Source: Pelagerythrobacter aerophilus
GTDB taxonomy: Bacteria; Pseudomonadota; Alphaproteobacteria; Sphingomonadales; Sphingomonadaceae
Assembly (NCBI RefSeq): GCF_003581645.1
Contig: NZ_QXFK01000018.1
Location: 62,001-126,000, forward strand
Length of the DNA stretch: 64,000 nucleotides
Direction of reading: 5' to 3'
A program made the position numbers and the translations under genes. Shown here piece by piece: positions 8,672 to 17,807 of this stretch. Every line of letters starts with the position of its first letter. Positions within the stretch are counted from its first letter, which is position 1. The notes beneath the pieces are model-generated. The model was not told where the DNA came from. It ran no database searches and saw only the letters and a program-made list of their open reading frames with translations.

Positions 8672-9543
8672 TGCTCGAGCCACCACTGGATCAGGTGATG
8701 CGCGATCGCATGCGGCGGAGGCGCCGTGAACGAGGCTTCGTCGGAGCCCGCCAATGCTGCGGCCACGTCCTCGCGCGTGAACCAGCGAACTTCGGCCATC
8801 TCGGTCGCGTCGATCGCGAGCTCGTCGTCGTCCGCATGCGAATGACAGCCGATCATGAGCTGGCTCGGGAACGGCCAGGGCTGGCTGGCGACGTAGGTCA
8901 CGTCGCGCACGCGCACGCCCGATTCCTCGAACACTTCGCGCGCCACCGCCTCCTCGATGCTCTCGCCCGGCTCCACGAACCCGGCGAGCGCGGAGAAGCG
9001 CCCTTCCGGCCACCCGAGGCCACGGCCGAGCATCAGCCGGCCCTCGTGCTCCACCAGCATGATGGTGACCGGATCGGTGCGCGGGAAATGCTGCGCGCCG
9101 CAACCTTCGCAGTTGCGCTGCCAGCCGCCCTTGGCGAGCTTGGTCTGCCCCCCACAAGTGGCGCAGAAGCGGCTTCGAGCGTGCCAGTCGATGAGGCTGC
9201 GTGCGCCGCCGTAGAGCGCCAGGTCCTCCGGTGCGAGCGTCGCCATCAACGACCAGAGCTGCGGGTTCGCCATGCGCGGCGAGGCGTCGCCCTGCGCGGG
9301 AACCGCGGCGAAGCAGCCACGCCCTTCGTGCAGGCCGAGGAACACGAGCTCCGCGTCCTCCGCCGCATCGGCGAGGGTCCGCCATGCGAGCCGCCCTTCC
9401 TCGTCGACGGCCGGCATCATGCCCTCCAGCGCGAGCAACCGCGCGCGCCAGGTCATGTGGCCGGCGAGTGCGTCCGGATCGGCGCGGACGTGATCTGCCC
9501 GCTCGATGCGGCATCCGGTAAAGGCCAGCTGTCGTGCGGTCAT
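8668..9543 (-). CDS. nudC: NAD(H) pyrophosphatase NudC (Nudix hydrolase)
   Basis: A 291-residue Nudix enzyme that hydrolyses NADH or NAD+ and can remove NAD caps from RNA. Seen in order: a variable N-terminal domain, a four-cysteine zinc ribbon (CATCGG and CEGCG, about residues 125-145), and the Nudix box GFVEPGESIEEAVAREVFEE followed by SGV. The SQPWPFPS motif that defines the NudC subfamily follows the box. It overlaps its neighbours by four bases on both sides, which points to one operon of serine hydrolase, nudC and frnE. Confidence 0.95.
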   Translation of the reverse strand: MTARQLAFTGCRIERADHVRADPDALAGHMTWRARLLALEGMMPAVDEEGRLAWRTLADAAEDAELVFLGLHEGRGCFAAVPAQGDASPRMANPQLWSLMATLAPEDLALYGGARSLIDWHARSRFCATCGGQTKLAKGGWQRNCEGCGAQHFPRTDPVTIMLVEHEGRLMLGRGLGWPEGRFSALAGFVEPGESIEEAVAREVFEESGVRVRDVTYVASQPWPFPSQLMIGCHSHADDDELAIDATEMAEVRWFTREDVAAALAGSDEASFTAPPPHAIAHHLIQWWLEQ

Positions 9544-10826
9544 CCGGCCGCGGCCATCGCCTTGAGGTCGGCGGCGACCGCCAGCGGGAACTCGCTCTGG
9601 ATCGGCAGGGCGTCGGCCGGCATGTACTGCGTGAACAGGCCGGCGCGCAGGCCGCGCTTCAGGTCGGCGAACGCGACCGTGCCTGCCGCGCCGCCCCAGC
9701 CATAGGTGCCCGCTTGCTCGCCCAGTCCGACGCGGCCGCCCGCGCCGAAGCCGGCTCCGGCCGCCAGCGTGCCGGCGGTGTTCACGCCTTCGGGGAGGAG
9801 ATTGGAGGTTCCGAGGCGCACCGCGGCCTCGCTCATCACCCGCTTGCCGTCGAGCTCGCCGTATCCCACCAGCATCCGCAGGAAGCGGTCGTAATCGCGC
9901 GGGCTGCTGACTAGCCCGGCGCCGCCGAACGGAAACGCCGGCGGATCGAGATAGACCGAGGCGCGCGCCGGATCGAGCGGCAGCGGCCTGCCGTCGATCA
10001 GACCGTAGTTCGTCGTGAGGCGGCCCACCTCGCTTGCCGGCACCTGGAACCAGGTGCTCGTCATCCCGAGCGGGTCGAACAGCCGTTCCTTCAGGAAAGC
10101 GTCGAAAGGCCGGCCCGAGACGACTTCGATCACGCGGCCGAGCAGGTCGAGCGCGACCGAATAGCTCCAGCGCGTCCCCGGCTGCGCAACCAGCGGCAGC
10201 TTCGCGAGGTTGTCGGCAAAGACCTTCAGGCTCGGCGCGGGCGTACCGCGGCCGAACATCTCGCCCAGCGGCAGCTTGGTCACCTGCCCCGGTATCGCGC
10301 CGGCGCGCTCGTAGGCGGCCCTGATCGGCCCCTTCTGGATGATCGAGTAGCCGAGCCCGGCCGTGTGCGTGAGCAGGTGGCGAATCGTGATCGGCCGCTC
10401 GGCCGGCTCGAGATCGGTGATCGAGCCGTCGTAGGTCTTCTGCACCTGCATGTCCGCGAAGGCGGGCAGGATCTCGGCGAGCGGCTGGTCGAGGTCGAGC
10501 TTGTCATCCTCGATCAGCAGCATGGTCGCCATGCCGGTGATCGGCTTGGTCATCGAATAGATGCGGTAGAGACTGTCGATTCCGGCGGGCGCAGTCTGGC
10601 CGATGGCGAGCGTGCCGCGGGCGATCACGTCGGGCTCGCGCTGCGCCCAGCCGAGCGTCGCGACCATGTTGGCGACCTTGCGCCCACTCACGTAGCGCTC
10701 GGCAAGCGCGATCACGGAAGGCCAATGCCCCGCGTGCGCCAGCGCCGCGCGGCCCAGCGGGAGGGTTCCCAGCGCCGCGCCTGCCCCGAGAAGCGCCCCG
10801 CCCCGCAGAAGCGCACGGCGCGACAT
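9540..10826 (-). CDS. Serine hydrolase, class C beta-lactamase-like, Tat-exported
   Basis: A 428-residue penicillin-binding-protein-like hydrolase. The N-terminus SRRALLRGGALLGAGAALG looks like a twin-arginine-type signal. The catalytic SxxK is in YSMTKPITG (about residue 92). HTAG follows in LLTHTAGLGY. At the second motif the sequence is WSYSVALDLLGRVIE, so the usual Tyr-x-Asn is Tyr-x-Val. The ATG at 10826 was chosen because GGAGGGA precedes it at proper spacing; an in-frame ATG at 10841 is possible. Such proteins are usually esterases or peptidases of unknown substrate rather than resistance enzymes. Confidence 0.88.
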   Translation of the reverse strand: MSRRALLRGGALLGAGAALGTLPLGRAALAHAGHWPSVIALAERYVSGRKVANMVATLGWAQREPDVIARGTLAIGQTAPAGIDSLYRIYSMTKPITGMATMLLIEDDKLDLDQPLAEILPAFADMQVQKTYDGSITDLEPAERPITIRHLLTHTAGLGYSIIQKGPIRAAYERAGAIPGQVTKLPLGEMFGRGTPAPSLKVFADNLAKLPLVAQPGTRWSYSVALDLLGRVIEVVSGRPFDAFLKERLFDPLGMTSTWFQVPASEVGRLTTNYGLIDGRPLPLDPARASVYLDPPAFPFGGAGLVSSPRDYDRFLRMLVGYGELDGKRVMSEAAVRLGTSNLLPEGVNTAGTLAAGAGFGAGGRVGLGEQAGTYGWGGAAGTVAFADLKRGLRAGLFTQYMPADALPIQSEFPLAVAADLKAMAAAG

Positions 10827-10935
10827 CGCCGCTCCCTCCATCGTCCTCGATCCCATGCGAATGGTCCTCTTTTGCAATGCGTTGCGGGTTTGGGGCATCG
10901 GCGATGAACGGTCAATTGCCCTTGCACGGCCTCGC

Positions 10936-10957
10936 TGTGTTATCCATATAGAACACA
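10936..10957. promoter_or_regulatory. Operator-like inverted repeat at the start of a small membrane gene
   Basis: TGTGTT at 10936-10941 and AACACA at 10952-10957 form a perfect 6-10-6 inverted repeat. Its right arm ends on the A of the ATG at 10957, and a TATAGA element lies inside it. A repressor bound here would block start-up of the downstream gene. The cognate regulator is not evident. Confidence 0.3.
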
Positions 10958-11178
10958 TGCTCAACCTGCTTTCCATCCTCGCCGGGATCGTCGCGCTGGT
11001 GATCGTGATCCCTTCCACCATCCCCTTCCTCGGCTGGGGCAACTGGTTTGCCTTGCCCGTAGTGGTGATCGGCATCGGCCTCGGCGCGCTGTCGTCGTCG
11101 AACGGCGGGCGCAATTTCTGCCTGATCGTGTTCGCGATCGCCGTGATCCGGCTGATGCTCGGCGGCGGGTTTATCTGA
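10957..11178 (+). CDS. Small membrane protein, unknown function
   Basis: A 73-residue, strongly hydrophobic protein with two to three predicted membrane helices (about residues 3-24, 28-45 and 55-70). Proline, glycine and tryptophan lie in the turn (PSTIPFLGWGNWF). The ATG at 10957 has no Shine-Dalgarno sequence and sits at the edge of an inverted repeat, so it may be translated from a leaderless mRNA. No family is recognised. Its 3' end overlaps the mutY stop, which converges on it. Confidence 0.6.
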   Translation: MLNLLSILAGIVALVIVIPSTIPFLGWGNWFALPVVVIGIGLGALSSSNGGRNFCLIVFAIAVIRLMLGGGFI

Positions 11179-12217
11179 CGCCCCGAGCGGTTGCCATCGC
11201 CCTGCGCGCCGCTTTCGCGAACAGGGTCGGCAAGCCCGCTGCATCCAGCTCCCCGATCGGCCACCACTCCCCCTCGTCCGAGGGCCTGGCGACACCGGAG
11301 AGCGCCATCACCCGCAGATCGAGGTCGAAGTGCGTGAAGCCGTGGCGCACCGCGCCCATGTCCCGCCACTCACCCGCGACCGGCGGCTCGCCGCTCCCGT
11401 CGCCCTTTGCCGACCAGCCATCGTCGGGCAGCGCGCGCATGCCGCCGAGCATCCCGCTGCCAGGACGACGGACGAGCCACACGCGCTCCTCGTGGACGAT
11501 CCACCAGACGGTGCCGGTGCGCTGCGGCTTGGCCTTCTTCGGCGCCTTGACGGGAAAGCGCGCGGGTTCGCCGCTTCTGCGTGCCTCGCACCGGGCGGAA
11601 AGCGGGCACAGCAGGCAGCGCGGATCGCGTGCGGTGCAGATCGTCGCGCCGAGGTCCATCATGGCCTGCGCGAAGTCGCCGGCGCGCTGCTGAGGCGTGA
11701 TTGCGTCCGCGGCCGCCCGGATCGCCTTGCGGCCGCCGGGCAACGGCTCCGCGATCGCGAACAAGCGCGCCACCACACGCTCGACATTGGCATCGACCAC
11801 CACGGCGCGCCGCCCGAAGGCGATCGCGGCGACCGCGGCGGCGGTGTAGTCGCCCAACCCCGGCAATCCGCGCAGCTCACTCTCGGTCTCGGGGAACCCA
11901 CCCCGCTCCGCAACGGCCCACGCGCATTTCACCAGATTGCGCGCCCGCGAGTAGTATCCGAGGCCCGCCCAGGCAGCCATGACCTCCTCCTCGGGCGCGG
12001 CGGCAAGCGCCTCGACGGTCGGCCAGCGGCGCGTGAACGCGGCGAAATAGGGCTTCACTGCGGTGACCGTGGTCTGCTGCAGCATGACTTCCGACAGCCA
12101 GACGCGATACGGATCGGGCGCCGGATCGCCGGGCCGCGCGCGCCACGGCAGGTCGCGCGCATGGGCGTCGTACCAGGCGAGCAGCAGGCTCGCGACATTC
12201 TCCCCGCTGGCAGTCAC
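11171..12217 (-). CDS. mutY: A/G-specific adenine DNA glycosylase MutY
   Basis: A 348-residue base-excision repair enzyme that removes adenine mispaired with 8-oxoguanine. Visible features are the catalytic Glu region SEVMLQQTTV and the helix-hairpin-helix GLPGLGDYTAAAVAAIAFG. The catalytic Asp is in VVVDANVERVVAR. The 4Fe-4S ligands follow in CTARDPRCLLCPLSARC, and a C-terminal NUDIX-like domain includes HGFTHFDLDLRV. The GTG at 12217 is the chosen start; the open frame continues upstream to 12262 but would then overlap the divergent gene. It converges with the small membrane gene by eight bases. Confidence 0.95.
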   Translation of the reverse strand: MTASGENVASLLLAWYDAHARDLPWRARPGDPAPDPYRVWLSEVMLQQTTVTAVKPYFAAFTRRWPTVEALAAAPEEEVMAAWAGLGYYSRARNLVKCAWAVAERGGFPETESELRGLPGLGDYTAAAVAAIAFGRRAVVVDANVERVVARLFAIAEPLPGGRKAIRAAADAITPQQRAGDFAQAMMDLGATICTARDPRCLLCPLSARCEARRSGEPARFPVKAPKKAKPQRTGTVWWIVHEERVWLVRRPGSGMLGGMRALPDDGWSAKGDGSGEPPVAGEWRDMGAVRHGFTHFDLDLRVMALSGVARPSDEGEWWPIGELDAAGLPTLFAKAARRAMATARGVR

Positions 12218-12231
12218 GCGCGGCCTATGGC

Positions 12232-12786
12232 ATGGCCTTTCGGGCAATGGAACGGGACACACCGCCGAAACCGAAGCGCAACACGAAGCGCCCTGCCGGC
12301 CGCGAATACGAGCGTCCGCGCGGCGGCCCCGCGCGCCAGATCGCCGACCTGATGCCGCAGATCGGACGCACGGCCTTCCGCCGCTTCGGCTTCGTGCAGT
12401 CGAGCGTCGTGATCCGCTGGCCGGAGATCGTCGGCGACCATCACGCGCGGGTCTGCGCGCCCGAAGCGATCCGCTTCCCGCCGGGCGAGAAGAGCGACGG
12501 CATCCTGCAACTCGTGGTCGTGCCCGCGCATGCGCCGCTCATCCAGCACGTGATTCCCGAGATCATGGACCGGGTGAACCGCTTCTTCGGCTACAAGGCG
12601 GTCGCGCGGGTCAAGCTGCGGCAAGGCGAGGTTAAGCCTCCTGCTGCTGAAACGCGTGCCAAGGCGCCGCCGTCGCTCAAGCCGATCCCGATGGAACTGG
12701 GCGACAGCTTGCGCGATATCGGCGATCCGGAATTGCGCACGGTGCTCGAATCGCTCGCGCGCAGCCTGGGAACGAAGGAAGGATAG
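12232..12786 (+). CDS. DUF721 (DciA-like) protein
   Basis: A 184-residue protein with a basic N-terminus and a DUF721 domain (about residues 35-130: GFVQSSVVIRWPEIVGDHHA and PLIQHVIPEIMDRVNRFFGY). Members related to DciA load the replicative helicase; whether this one does is inference. Two ATG codons, at 12232 and 12247, are possible starts. The first begins 14 bases from the divergent mutY start. It is followed five bases later by an exported thioredoxin-like gene, and the DUF721-DsbA-SMC order recurs in Sphingomonadales. Confidence 0.8.
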   Translation: MAFRAMERDTPPKPKRNTKRPAGREYERPRGGPARQIADLMPQIGRTAFRRFGFVQSSVVIRWPEIVGDHHARVCAPEAIRFPPGEKSDGILQLVVVPAHAPLIQHVIPEIMDRVNRFFGYKAVARVKLRQGEVKPPAAETRAKAPPSLKPIPMELGDSLRDIGDPELRTVLESLARSLGTKEG

Positions 12787-12791
12787 GGGCA

Positions 12792-13487
12792 ATGACACTC
12801 GCGCGTTTCGCGAAAGCCGGGGCACTCGCCATCGCGGCAACGTTCGCGCTCGGCAGTTCGGGGGCAGTCGGCAAGTCCGGCAACTGGAACACCACCGTGG
12901 TCGAGGCCGACGGTGCGCACCGCATCGGCAATCCGGACGCGAAAGTCGAGCTGATCGCTTTCGTCAGCTATACCTGCCCGCACTGCGCGCACTTCACCAC
13001 CGAGGGCGAGGCGCCGCTACAGATCGCCTATGTCGGCCCGGGGCGGGTCGAGCTGCAGATCCAGCCGATGATCCGCAATTCGGCCGATCTCGTCGCGACG
13101 ATGCTGGCGAGCTGCGGTGCACCATCGAAATTCCTGCGCAACCACACGCTGTTCATGAACGAACAGAGCAAATGGCTCGGCCGCTATGCAGAGGCCAACG
13201 CCGCACAGCGCGCACGGTGGGAAAACGGCAGCCAGGCGGAGCGCCGCCGCGCGATCGCGTCCGACCTCGGCTTCTATCGCCTGATGGAAAGCCGCGGCTA
13301 CAGCCGGAGCGAGATCGACCGCTGCCTGGCGAGCGATGCCGAGGCCCGCGCGCTGATCGCCAGCAGCCAGGCAGCGAGCGAAAAGCATGACATCCACGGC
13401 ACACCGAGCTTCGTGCTCAACGGGGTGACGCTGGCGGGCACGCACGACTGGTCGATGCTCTCCCCGCAGCTCGCCGCACGCTTTTAG
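12792..13487 (+). CDS. Exported DsbA-like thiol oxidoreductase
   Basis: A 231-residue protein with an N-terminal signal peptide (about residues 1-25) and a thioredoxin_4/DsbA-like fold. The redox motif CPHC is in VSYTCPHCAHFT (about residue 60) and the cis-Pro loop is HDIHGTPSFVLNG near residue 203. It should act in the periplasm on disulfide bonds. It directly follows DUF721 and precedes a second paralogous gene, with a gap of about 113 bases. Confidence 0.9.
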   Translation: MTLARFAKAGALAIAATFALGSSGAVGKSGNWNTTVVEADGAHRIGNPDAKVELIAFVSYTCPHCAHFTTEGEAPLQIAYVGPGRVELQIQPMIRNSADLVATMLASCGAPSKFLRNHTLFMNEQSKWLGRYAEANAAQRARWENGSQAERRRAIASDLGFYRLMESRGYSRSEIDRCLASDAEARALIASSQAASEKHDIHGTPSFVLNGVTLAGTHDWSMLSPQLAARF

Positions 13488-13600
13488 GGGATTTGCGGGG
13501 GTTTTCTCGGCCGACAAGCTGTGGAAAGCCCCCTCCCGCGCTTCACCACCCGGCTGGCTTCGACTAGCCTCGACCAATTCCGCAAAGGACAGGACCTGCC

Positions 13601-14353
13601 ATGACGTCGCTTCGCCAGATCGCCCTTGCCACTCTCGCCGCGCCGCTCGCGCTCGGCCTTGCTGCATGCGGCTCGGAACCCGCCGCCGAAGGTGAGGCGC
13701 CCGCCGGCGACCCCGTCGCCCCGGTCGAGGCGCCCGCGGGAACCGAATGGGTCGATATGGTGCAGGTGACCGAGCAGGATGGCTATCTGCTCGGCAACCC
13801 CGACGCGCCGATCAAGCTGCTCGAATACGCCTCTCTCACCTGCCCCCACTGCGCCACGTTCGCGCAGCAGGGAATGGAGCCGCTGAAGGAGAAGTACATC
13901 AGCACCGGCGTGGTCAGCTACGAGCTGCGCAACCAGATCCACGGCCCGCACGACCTGGTGCTGGCGCGGCTCGTGCGCTGCGGCGCCAAGGAAGCCTACC
14001 ACCCGCTCTCGGAGCAGGTCTGGGCCAATCTGCAAGCCGTGCTCCAGCCGGTGTTCGACAATCAGGACGCGGTGCAGCAGGCGATGTCGCTGCCGCCCGA
14101 GCAGCGCTTCGTCGCCTTCGCCGACGTCGCCGGCTTCTACGACTTCTTCGCCGCGCGCGGGCTCAGCCGCGATCAGGCGCGCCAGTGCCTGTCCGATCCG
14201 AAGGCGATGGAGACGATCGCGACCAATTCGGAAACCCAGTCCGAAGAGCTGAACGTCACCGGCACGCCGACCTTCTTCATCAACGGCCGCAACGTCGGCA
14301 CGCAAAGCTGGCCGACATTGGAGCCGATGCTCCAGGCCGCCGGCGCCAGATAA
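13601..14353 (+). CDS. DsbA-like thiol oxidoreductase lipoprotein
   Basis: A 250-residue thioredoxin-fold protein similar in plan to its upstream neighbour but anchored as a lipoprotein: the lipobox is LGLAAC with Cys at about residue 23, followed by an Ala/Glu/Pro-rich linker. The active site is CPHC in ASLTCPHCATFA (about residue 83), and the cis-Pro loop is NVTGTPTFFING. A good AAAGGAC ribosome site precedes the ATG. It probably forms a periplasmic or membrane-tethered redox pair with the first protein. Confidence 0.9.
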   Translation: MTSLRQIALATLAAPLALGLAACGSEPAAEGEAPAGDPVAPVEAPAGTEWVDMVQVTEQDGYLLGNPDAPIKLLEYASLTCPHCATFAQQGMEPLKEKYISTGVVSYELRNQIHGPHDLVLARLVRCGAKEAYHPLSEQVWANLQAVLQPVFDNQDAVQQAMSLPPEQRFVAFADVAGFYDFFAARGLSRDQARQCLSDPKAMETIATNSETQSEELNVTGTPTFFINGRNVGTQSWPTLEPMLQAAGAR

Positions 14354-14386
14354 GGCGCTGAGCGGGAGGGGGCTCGGCAAGCGACG

Positions 14387-17300
14387 ATGCAGATCAGGCG
14401 GCTCAAGCTCAGCGGTTTCAAGAGCTTCGTCGAGCCCGCGACCCTGAGCATCGAGCCCGGCCTGACCGGCGTGGTCGGCCCCAACGGCTGCGGCAAGTCC
14501 AACCTGCTCGAAGCGATCCGCTGGGTCATGGGCGAGAATTCGCCCAAATCCATGCGCTCGGGCGGGATGGAGGACGTGATCTTCGCCGGCACCGCCAGCC
14601 GGCCGCCGCGCGACTTCGCCGAAGTCGTGCTCCAGGCCGAGGCTGACGACGGGAGCGAACTGGAAGTCCTGCGCCGGATCGAGCGGGGCGCGGGCAGCGC
14701 CTACCGCGTCAACGGGCGCGACGTGCGGGCGAAGGACGTCTCGCTCACTTTCGCCGATGCCGCGACCGGCGCGCATAGCCCGGCGCTCGTCAGCCAGGGC
14801 AAGATCGCCCAGGTGATCGCCGCCAAGCCGACCGAGCGGCGCCAGATGCTGGAGGAAGCGGCGGGCATCGCGGGCCTCCACGTCCGCCGGCGCGATGCCG
14901 AGAGCAAGCTGCGGCAGACCGAAGCCAACCTCGCGCGGCTCGAGGACCTGATGGCGGGTCTCGACTCGCAGATCGCCTCGCTCCGGCGGCAGGCCAAGCA
15001 GGCCGAGCGCTACACCAAGCTGTCCGACGAGATCCGCGTTTCCGAGGCGCGGCTGCTCTTCGCGCGCTGGCGCGATGCGGCGGCGGCTGCCGAGGCGGCG
15101 CGCGATGAAGCCAAGGCGGCCGAGGAACGGGTCGCGGCGTCCAAGGAAGCGGCCGACTCGGCGCAGAAGGCGCAGCACGCGGCCGCCAAGGCGCTCGCCG
15201 AGGCGCGGGACGAGCTCGCCGACCGGCGCGACGACTCCAGCGCGCACGGCCACCGGATGGCGGCGCTGACCAGCCAGCTCGAAGCGGCCGAACAGCGGCT
15301 TGCCGATCTCGACCGCCAGAAGGCGCGGCTGGAGGAGGACCGCAGCGAAGCCGACCGGCTGACGCGCGACGCAGCAGAGGCGCTCGCCCGGCTGGAGAAG
15401 GAGCTGGAGGCGAACGAGAAGGCCCTGGCCGAGGACGAGGCGCAGCGCCCCGCCCTCGTCTCGCGCCTGGAGAACAGCGAGCGCGCGGGCCGCGCAGCGG
15501 AGCTGGCGCTGGCCAAGGCGACCGCGGATCACGCCGGGGTCGAGGCCGAATGGCGCGTGGCCGAAGCCGCGATCGAACAGGCCGAGGCACGGCTCGCGCG
15601 ATTGGACGGCGAGGCGCGCCGGCAGGAAGAGACTCGCCGTGCGCTATCGGAGGCCGGTGACCCCGATCTCGCTGTCGCTGAGGCCAAGGCCGCCGCGGAG
15701 GACGCAGCGCGCGAACTGGCGCGGCTGCGCGAGGAACTGGAGAGCGAGCGCGCCCGCAAGGATACGCTCCAGACCGCGCGCGACGAGGCGGCGAGCGCCC
15801 TCGCCTCCGCGCGCGCCGAGCTGGCGGGCGTCGAGCGCGAATGGAGCGCGCTCAAGCGCGACCGGGAGGCGCGCGAGCGGCAGATGGCCGGACGCAAGGG
15901 CCGGCCCGCGGCGCTCGACAAGGTGCGCGCGGCAAAGGGCTACGAACGCGCGCTGGCGGCGGTTCTCGGGCGCGATGCCAAGGCTCCGCTGGGCGCGGCC
16001 GACGGCGAAGGGCGGTTCTGGACCGGCAGCACGGCGCCCGCGGCGGTGCCGGACAGCCTCGCCGCGCACGTGCCCGGCTGCCCCCCCGAACTCGCCGCCC
16101 GGCTCGCGCTGGTCCACGTCGCCGAGGAGGACGACAGACGCACCCTCGGCCCCGGCGAATGGCTGGTGACCACCGGCGGCCATTTGCGCCGGTGGGACGG
16201 TTTCGTCGCGCGCGGCGAAGGCGCGGCGGAAGCGGCGCGGCTGGAGGCGGAAAACCGCTTCGCCGATCTCGAAAGCGAGCTGCCCGCACTGCGCTCTGCC
16301 GTCGAAGGCGCCGAGGCCGCGCAGACCGCGGCGCAGGAGGAACTGGCGGAGCTTCAGCGCGCGCTCGTCGCCGCCGAACGCGGGATCGCCGCAGCGAACG
16401 AGACCGAGCGGCAGGCGCTGCGCGCGCTCGATCAGGCCGAGGCGGCGCGCGAGCGGCTGGCGGCCCGCCTGGCCGAGCTCGATCGTGCCGCAGACGACCT
16501 GGCCGAGCAGCGCTCCCAGGCCGAAGCGGAGCTGAACGCGGCTCGGGAACGCAAGGCCGCCCTTCCCGATCCCGCCACCGGCCGTGCCACGCTCGAAGCC
16601 GCGCAGGCGAAGAACGAAGCGGCGAAATCCGCGCAGCAGGCCGCCGCTGCGGAACTCGCTGCGCACGACCAGTCCCTCGCCGTGGCGCGCGAGCGGGCGG
16701 CGGCGCAGCGTAGCGACATGGCCAACTGGCAGGCGCGTTCGGGCGAGGCGGCACAGCGGCTCTCGGGAATGGAGCGACGGTTCGAGGAAATTGCAGAGGA
16801 GCGCGCAGTCGTCGCGGCCAAGCCCGAAGGGCTGATGCGCGAGATCGAGCAGGGCGATGCGGTGCGCGAACGGCTCGGCACGGCTCTGGCGGAAGCCGAG
16901 GCGGCGGTCGCCGGGGCGCAGAGCGCCTCCGACGCCGCCGACCGCGCCTTCGCCGAAACCAACGAGGCGCTTGCCACCGCACGCGAGACCCGTGCCGGTC
17001 TTGCCGCACGGGCGGAGAACGAGGAAGCCCGGCGCGGCGAGATGGCCCGGATATCGGGTGAACGTTTCCAGTGCCCGCCGCCCCTGCTGGCTGGCCGGTT
17101 CGAATTCGACGAAGGCGCGGTCGGCGATTCGGCCGCCGAATCCGACGAAATGGACCGCCTCGTTGCCAGCCGCGAACGGATCGGGCCGGTCAACCTCGTC
17201 GCCGCCGAAGAACTCGCGAAGATCGAGGAGGAGCATGGCAGCAGCGCCGCCGAGCAGGCCGAGCTCGCCGAAGCGGTCAACCGCCTGCGCGGCTCGATCG

Positions 17301-17806
17301 GCAATCTCAACCGCGAGGGCCGCGAGCGGCTGCGCGCCGCGTTCGAGCAGGTCGACACCCACTTCCGCCACCTGTTCACCCGGCTGTTCGAGGGCGGGCA
17401 GGCGCATCTCGCACTGGTCGACAGCGACGATCCGCTGGAAGCGGGCCTCGAGATCTACGCCCAGCCGCCGGGCAAGCGCCTGCAGTCGCTCACCCTGCTT
17501 TCCGGCGGCGAGCAGGCGCTGACCGCGATCGCGCTGATCTTCGCGCTGTTCCTGACCAATCCGGCCCCGATCTGCGTGCTCGACGAAGTCGACGCGCCGC
17601 TCGACGACGCCAACATCGACCGCTTCTGCGACCTGCTCGACGCGATGGTGAAGGAAACCGCCACCCGTTACCTCATCGTCACCCACAATGCCGTGACCAT
17701 GAGCCGCATGCACCGCCTGTTCGGCGTCACCATGATCGAGAAAGGCATCAGCCGCCTGGTGAGCGTCGACCTCGGCGGCGCGGAAGAGCTGCTGGCGGCG
17801 GAGTAG
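14387..17806 (+). CDS. smc: Chromosome segregation protein SMC
   Basis: A full-length 1139-residue SMC ATPase, the core of the condensin complex that organises and segregates the chromosome. The N-terminal head has Walker A GPNGCGKSN (about residue 32). Long Ala/Glu/Arg-rich coiled coils (about 165-490 and 640-960) flank a hinge near residues 500-610 (AAKGYERALAAVLG). The C-terminal head has the signature LSGGEQAL (about residue 1040) and Walker B CVLDEVDAPLDDAN. The partner genes scpA and scpB are not in the window. The TAG stop is followed one base later by the GTG of the Coq7-like gene. Confidence 0.97.
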   Translation: MQIRRLKLSGFKSFVEPATLSIEPGLTGVVGPNGCGKSNLLEAIRWVMGENSPKSMRSGGMEDVIFAGTASRPPRDFAEVVLQAEADDGSELEVLRRIERGAGSAYRVNGRDVRAKDVSLTFADAATGAHSPALVSQGKIAQVIAAKPTERRQMLEEAAGIAGLHVRRRDAESKLRQTEANLARLEDLMAGLDSQIASLRRQAKQAERYTKLSDEIRVSEARLLFARWRDAAAAAEAARDEAKAAEERVAASKEAADSAQKAQHAAAKALAEARDELADRRDDSSAHGHRMAALTSQLEAAEQRLADLDRQKARLEEDRSEADRLTRDAAEALARLEKELEANEKALAEDEAQRPALVSRLENSERAGRAAELALAKATADHAGVEAEWRVAEAAIEQAEARLARLDGEARRQEETRRALSEAGDPDLAVAEAKAAAEDAARELARLREELESERARKDTLQTARDEAASALASARAELAGVEREWSALKRDREARERQMAGRKGRPAALDKVRAAKGYERALAAVLGRDAKAPLGAADGEGRFWTGSTAPAAVPDSLAAHVPGCPPELAARLALVHVAEEDDRRTLGPGEWLVTTGGHLRRWDGFVARGEGAAEAARLEAENRFADLESELPALRSAVEGAEAAQTAAQEELAELQRALVAAERGIAAANETERQALRALDQAEAARERLAARLAELDRAADDLAEQRSQAEAELNAARERKAALPDPATGRATLEAAQAKNEAAKSAQQAAAAELAAHDQSLAVARERAAAQRSDMANWQARSGEAAQRLSGMERRFEEIAEERAVVAAKPEGLMREIEQGDAVRERLGTALAEAEAAVAGAQSASDAADRAFAETNEALATARETRAGLAARAENEEARRGEMARISGERFQCPPPLLAGRFEFDEGAVGDSAAESDEMDRLVASRERIGPVNLVAAEELAKIEEEHGSSAAEQAELAEAVNRLRGSIGNLNREGRERLRAAFEQVDTHFRHLFTRLFEGGQAHLALVDSDDPLEAGLEIYAQPPGKRLQSLTLLSGGEQALTAIALIFALFLTNPAPICVLDEVDAPLDDANIDRFCDLLDAMVKETATRYLIVTHNAVTMSRMHRLFGVTMIEKGISRLVSVDLGGAEELLAAE

Positions 17807-17807
17807 A

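Noticed and set aside
9540-10826. Antibiotic-resistance beta-lactamase.
   Set aside because: Only the general class C fold is seen; the second motif is altered and no ampR-like neighbour exists.
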